The notes under the pieces: model-generated
Told to the model about the DNA's origin: nothing
The model's database searches: none
The model's input: the letters and a program-made list of their open reading frames with translations, nothing else
Shown here: piece by piece, positions 61,530 to 64,000 of the stretch
Layout: each line of letters starts with the position of its first letter
Numbering within the stretch: position 1 is the stretch's first letter
Assembly: GCA_001442925.1 (NCBI GenBank)
Contig: LDXX01000009.1
Location: forward strand, 1 to 64,000
Length of the DNA: 64,000 nt
Source of the DNA: Candidatus Kryptonium thompsonii
GTDB lineage: Bacteria > Bacteroidota > Ignavibacteria > Kryptoniales > Kryptoniaceae
Reading direction: 5' to 3'
Translations under genes and position numbers: made by a program

Positions 61530-62312
61530 ATGCTTGTAATTGTCAAGGAAGATTACGATGCAATGAGCAAAGAAGCAGCCAAAATTGTGGCTGATAGGAT
61601 TCGCAGAAAACCAAATTTAGTTCTTGGTCTTGCAACTGGTAGCACACCGCTTGGACTTTACAAAGAACTTATAAGGATGCACAAGGAGGAAGGTCTTGAC
61701 TTTTCAAAAGTTGTAACATTTAACCTTGATGAGTACATCGGTCTTCCGCCAACCCATGATCAAAGCTATCATTATTTTATGTGGGAAAATTTCTTCAAAC
61801 ATATCAACATTAACCCAGCAAATGTGCATATACCACAGGGAATGTTTGGAGATCTCAAAATAAGCCCATATGAAACGGATCCAAAGGTTGAAGCTTATTG
61901 TCAATGGTATGAGGAGCAGATTAAAAAATTCGGTGGAATTGATTTGCAAATCCTTGGCATAGGTGCCAATGGGCACATCGCCTTCAATGAACCAGGTTCA
62001 TCGCTTGGCTCAAGAACGAGAATTAAAACATTGACTGAAAAAACAAGGCAAGATAATTCAAGATTTTTCAAAAGCATTGACGAAGTTCCTAAGTATGCGA
62101 TAACCATGGGAATTGGAACAATTATGGAAGCAAAGGAAGTCATTTTGCTGGCAAGCGGTGAAAACAAAGCAGATGCTGTAAAAGCAGCCGTTGAAGGTCC
62201 AATAACTGCTATGTGTCCAGCTTCAATGTTGCAAATGCACAGGAAAGCAATTATAATTGTTGATAAAAAAGCTGCTTCTAAACTTTCGGCAGAATTCGTC
62301 TATTATGGGTAA
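61530..62312 (+). CDS. nagB: Glucosamine-6-phosphate deaminase
   Basis: A 260-residue enzyme with NagB motifs: LGLATGSTPLGLYKELI, the catalytic Asp in TFNLDEYIGL, LGIGANGHIAFNEPGSSL with the catalytic histidine, and IGTIMEAKEVILLASGE. It converts glucosamine-6-phosphate to fructose-6-phosphate and ammonia. GGAGGA precedes the ATG by 5 nt. Next to a GlmU-like gene, it may control amino-sugar flux into the cell wall. Confidence 0.96.
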   Translation: MLVIVKEDYDAMSKEAAKIVADRIRRKPNLVLGLATGSTPLGLYKELIRMHKEEGLDFSKVVTFNLDEYIGLPPTHDQSYHYFMWENFFKHININPANVHIPQGMFGDLKISPYETDPKVEAYCQWYEEQIKKFGGIDLQILGIGANGHIAFNEPGSSLGSRTRIKTLTEKTRQDNSRFFKSIDEVPKYAITMGIGTIMEAKEVILLASGENKADAVKAAVEGPITAMCPASMLQMHRKAIIIVDKKAASKLSAEFVYYG

Positions 62313-62321
62313 AAACAATTC

Positions 62322-62354
62322 CCCCTGGATTTTATCAATCCAGGGGTGTTCTTT
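62322..62354 (+). terminator. Terminator after nagB
   Basis: CCCCTGGATT (62322-62331) pairs perfectly with AATCCAGGGG (62337-62346), followed by TGTTCTTT. The U tract is imperfect, so some read-through into the GlmU-like gene is possible. Confidence 0.7.
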
Positions 62355-62383
62355 AACAACAAAAACAAATTCAAATTAAAACT

Positions 62384-63646
62384 ATGAACATCTGTATATT
62401 TGAAGATGAAAAATACAGAAAACTTTTGCCACTTGTTTATTTCAGGCCTGTTTACGAACTGCGATGTGGAATCAGTTTATTGATGGATAAAATCATACGA
62501 AGTTTCTCTAACCCAACCGTAATACTTCATGCGAGGGATTACTTAACAGATGTCTTGAAACGAAGCTATCCAAGTTTTTATGTCAATGAACTTCCAAACG
62601 CCGTAAAACAAGTCCTTTTCATCAACGGAAGAGTTTTAGCGGATCCACACTTTGCTGACAAGTTTAAATATAACGGCAAGGATGTTGCTTATGTCAAGGG
62701 TGATGATGTAGTTGCATTCTGGGCCACTGGCGAAAATATTCAAAAGTTTAAGGAAAAATTTGGTAAACCATTTTCAAAGAAAGATTTCGATGACTTCGAA
62801 AAAATTGAAGTTAATGTAAAATTAATAACTTATCCGTGGGAACTTGTAAACAACAACGGTGAACAGATAGCGGTTGACTTTAACATTTTAACAGAAGGAA
62901 AACCTAAAAAATTGGGGAAAATCTACGACGGAGTTCACCTTTTAAATGAACATTTCATTCATATTGATGAAGGGGCGAAGATAAAACCTGGTGTTGTTCT
63001 TGATGCTGAAAACGGTCCAATCTACATAGGTAAAAACGCAAAAATACTGCCAAATGCGGTAATTGAAGGACCTGCATATATTGGTGATGATAGCCTTATA
63101 AAAGTTTCAGCAAAAATTTATGAGAACACAAGTATAGGTCCTGTGTGCAAAGTTGGGGGCGAGGTTGAGGCATCGATAATTCATGCATATTCAAACAAAC
63201 AGCACGAGGGATTTATAGGGCACTCATACCTTGGGACTTGGGTTAACATTGGAGCTGATACAAATAACAGTGATTTAAAGAACGATTATGGAAATGTCAA
63301 AGTTTACATTGATGGTGAATTGATTGATAGCGGTTCTATGTTTGTTGGCTTAACGATGGGTGATCATTCAAAAAGCGGAATAAATTTGATGTTCAACACC
63401 GGAACTGTTGTTGGGGTTAGCTGTAACATCTACGGAGCTGGGTTACCTCCAAAGTTTATCCCTTCATTTTCATGGGGTGGTGCTGAAGATGGATTTGTCA
63501 CATATAGAATTGACAAAGCGATAGAGGTTGCTAAAAGAGTAATGGCAAGAAGAAAAGTTCAGTTTACAGAAATTGATGAGAAACTTTTTAGGAAAATTTT
63601 TGAACTGACCCAGGACGAAAGAGAAAGGAACGGGGTAAAAGACTAA
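62384..63646 (+). CDS. GlmU-like putative sugar nucleotidyltransferase (TIGR03991 type)
   Basis: A 420-residue protein with the family N-terminus MNICIFEDEKYRKLLPLVYF and RPVYELRCGISLL, in place of the classical GlmU pyrophosphorylase start. The C-terminal half (about 195-370) is a left-handed beta-helix with hexapeptide repeats (IYIGKNAKILPNAVIEGPAY) and the GlmU-like EGFIGHSYLGTWVNIGADTN. This alternative GlmU-like family is common in Bacteroidota and Chlorobi relatives and probably replaces or supplements GlmU in UDP-GlcNAc synthesis. Reaction inferred from family and from nagB and murA nearby. Confidence 0.85.
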   Translation: MNICIFEDEKYRKLLPLVYFRPVYELRCGISLLMDKIIRSFSNPTVILHARDYLTDVLKRSYPSFYVNELPNAVKQVLFINGRVLADPHFADKFKYNGKDVAYVKGDDVVAFWATGENIQKFKEKFGKPFSKKDFDDFEKIEVNVKLITYPWELVNNNGEQIAVDFNILTEGKPKKLGKIYDGVHLLNEHFIHIDEGAKIKPGVVLDAENGPIYIGKNAKILPNAVIEGPAYIGDDSLIKVSAKIYENTSIGPVCKVGGEVEASIIHAYSNKQHEGFIGHSYLGTWVNIGADTNNSDLKNDYGNVKVYIDGELIDSGSMFVGLTMGDHSKSGINLMFNTGTVVGVSCNIYGAGLPPKFIPSFSWGGAEDGFVTYRIDKAIEVAKRVMARRKVQFTEIDEKLFRKIFELTQDERERNGVKD

Positions 63647-63655
63647 CTAACTTCC

Positions 63656-63679
63656 GCCCCCGGTATGGGGGCTTTTTTT
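63656..63679 (+). terminator. Intrinsic terminator after the GlmU-like gene
   Basis: GCCCCC (63656-63661) pairs with GGGGGC (63667-63672) around GGTAT and is followed by seven T. It lies 9 nt after the stop. Confidence 0.92.
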
Positions 63680-63736
63680 ATTTCTACCCTCATTTTGCTA
63701 TATTATTAAAAACAAATTCAATCAAACTCTCACACC

Positions 63737-64000
63737 ATGGAAATAAACATTCTTTTTATAGGCGATGTCGTCGGAGAGCCCGGTTTAAGAATAGTTGAAA
63801 TGCTTCTCCCAAACTTCAAAAGGGAATATAAGATAGATTTTTGCATTGCGAATGGTGAAAATCTCGCGGATGGCAAGGGTATAACACCTGAAACGGCGCA
63901 ACGACTTTTTAATGCAGGTGTTAATGTTATAACAACGGGAAATCACGTTTGGGATAAATTACAACAAGTAAAAGATTATCTTATAGCTGAGCCAAATATC
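63737..64000 (+). CDS. ymdB: YmdB/TIGR00282-family metallophosphoesterase (cut by window edge)
   Basis: The first 88 residues are in the window. MEINILFIGDVVGEPGLRIV with the metal ligand Asp, ANGENLADGKGIT and ITTGNHVWDK match the YmdB family of calcineurin-like phosphoesterases, which hydrolyse 2-prime,3-prime-cyclic nucleotides and influence RNA-linked regulation. The gene continues beyond the window. Confidence 0.9.
   Translation, partial: MEINILFIGDVVGEPGLRIVEMLLPNFKREYKIDFCIANGENLADGKGITPETAQRLFNAGVNVITTGNHVWDKLQQVKDYLIAEPNI

Overview
The window is AT-rich, gene-dense bacterial chromosome. Two proteins end in a type IX secretion (T9SS) sorting domain with the YPNPFNP signature. There is also a TonB receptor with a carboxypeptidase-like N-terminus and a TIGR03991-type GlmU-like protein. 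Together these point to the Bacteroidota/Ignavibacteria/Kryptonia/Calditrichota side of the FCB group. The Lys/Glu/Ile-rich proteins, good Shine-Dalgarno sites and TTGACT-like -35 boxes fit a thermophilic Ignavibacteria- or Kryptonia-like organism better than a gut Bacteroides. That placement is inference; no rRNA gene is present. I see no insertion sequence, prophage, CRISPR array or sign of recent transfer.

Layout. 1-5136 (minus): envelope polysaccharide genes (YfhO-like membrane protein, GT4, FkbM methyltransferase, a cut glycosyltransferase). 5277-9907 (minus): an apparent operon with a cysteine-rich MerR regulator, DsrE2, TusA, a DsrM-like membrane cytochrome b, a DsrK/HdrD-like iron-sulfur protein and an octaheme cytochrome with a T9SS tail. 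10122-12713: a large T9SS-exported protein. 12904-17870 (minus): penicillin acylase, LytR_C, RsfS, ArgS. 17960-26351 (plus): a Rossmann protein, an isochorismatase-like hydrolase, PHP protein, PurF, a CDP-alcohol phosphatidyltransferase, FtsY and GT39. 26413-30053 (plus): tRNA-Arg(TCT), a cobalamin riboswitch with a terminator platform, a BtuB-like receptor and a BtuG-like beta-propeller lipoprotein. 30086-35264 (minus): GH2 beta-mannosidase, enoyl-CoA hydratase, nucleotidyltransferase, sirtuin. 35362-48510 (minus): a 13-kb type IV pilus operon running pilin, PilC, PilB, three pilin-like or accessory proteins, PilT-like ATPase, PilM-PilN fusion, PilO-PilP fusion, secretin, lipoprotein, response regulator. 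48777-56893 (minus): radical SAM protein, RNase G, transaldolase, GcvT, ComB, TPR protein, membrane protein. 57033-64000 (plus): MurA, an ECF sigma/anti-sigma/Spy-like/efflux-adaptor operon, L31, NagB, GlmU-like protein, and the start of a YmdB-family phosphoesterase.

The most unusual content is the pilus operon. Its major pilin, placed by a strong ribosome binding site, has no recognisable prepilin leader and no Glu5. Its alignment complex is built from two fused polypeptides. A terminator-like hairpin separates the pilin from the machinery genes and shows that PilC starts at a TTG further in. Other notable points are the sulfur-relay/cytochrome operon, the cobalamin leader with mutually exclusive hairpins just behind a tRNA, and a well-formed ECF-type promoter before the ECF sigma gene.
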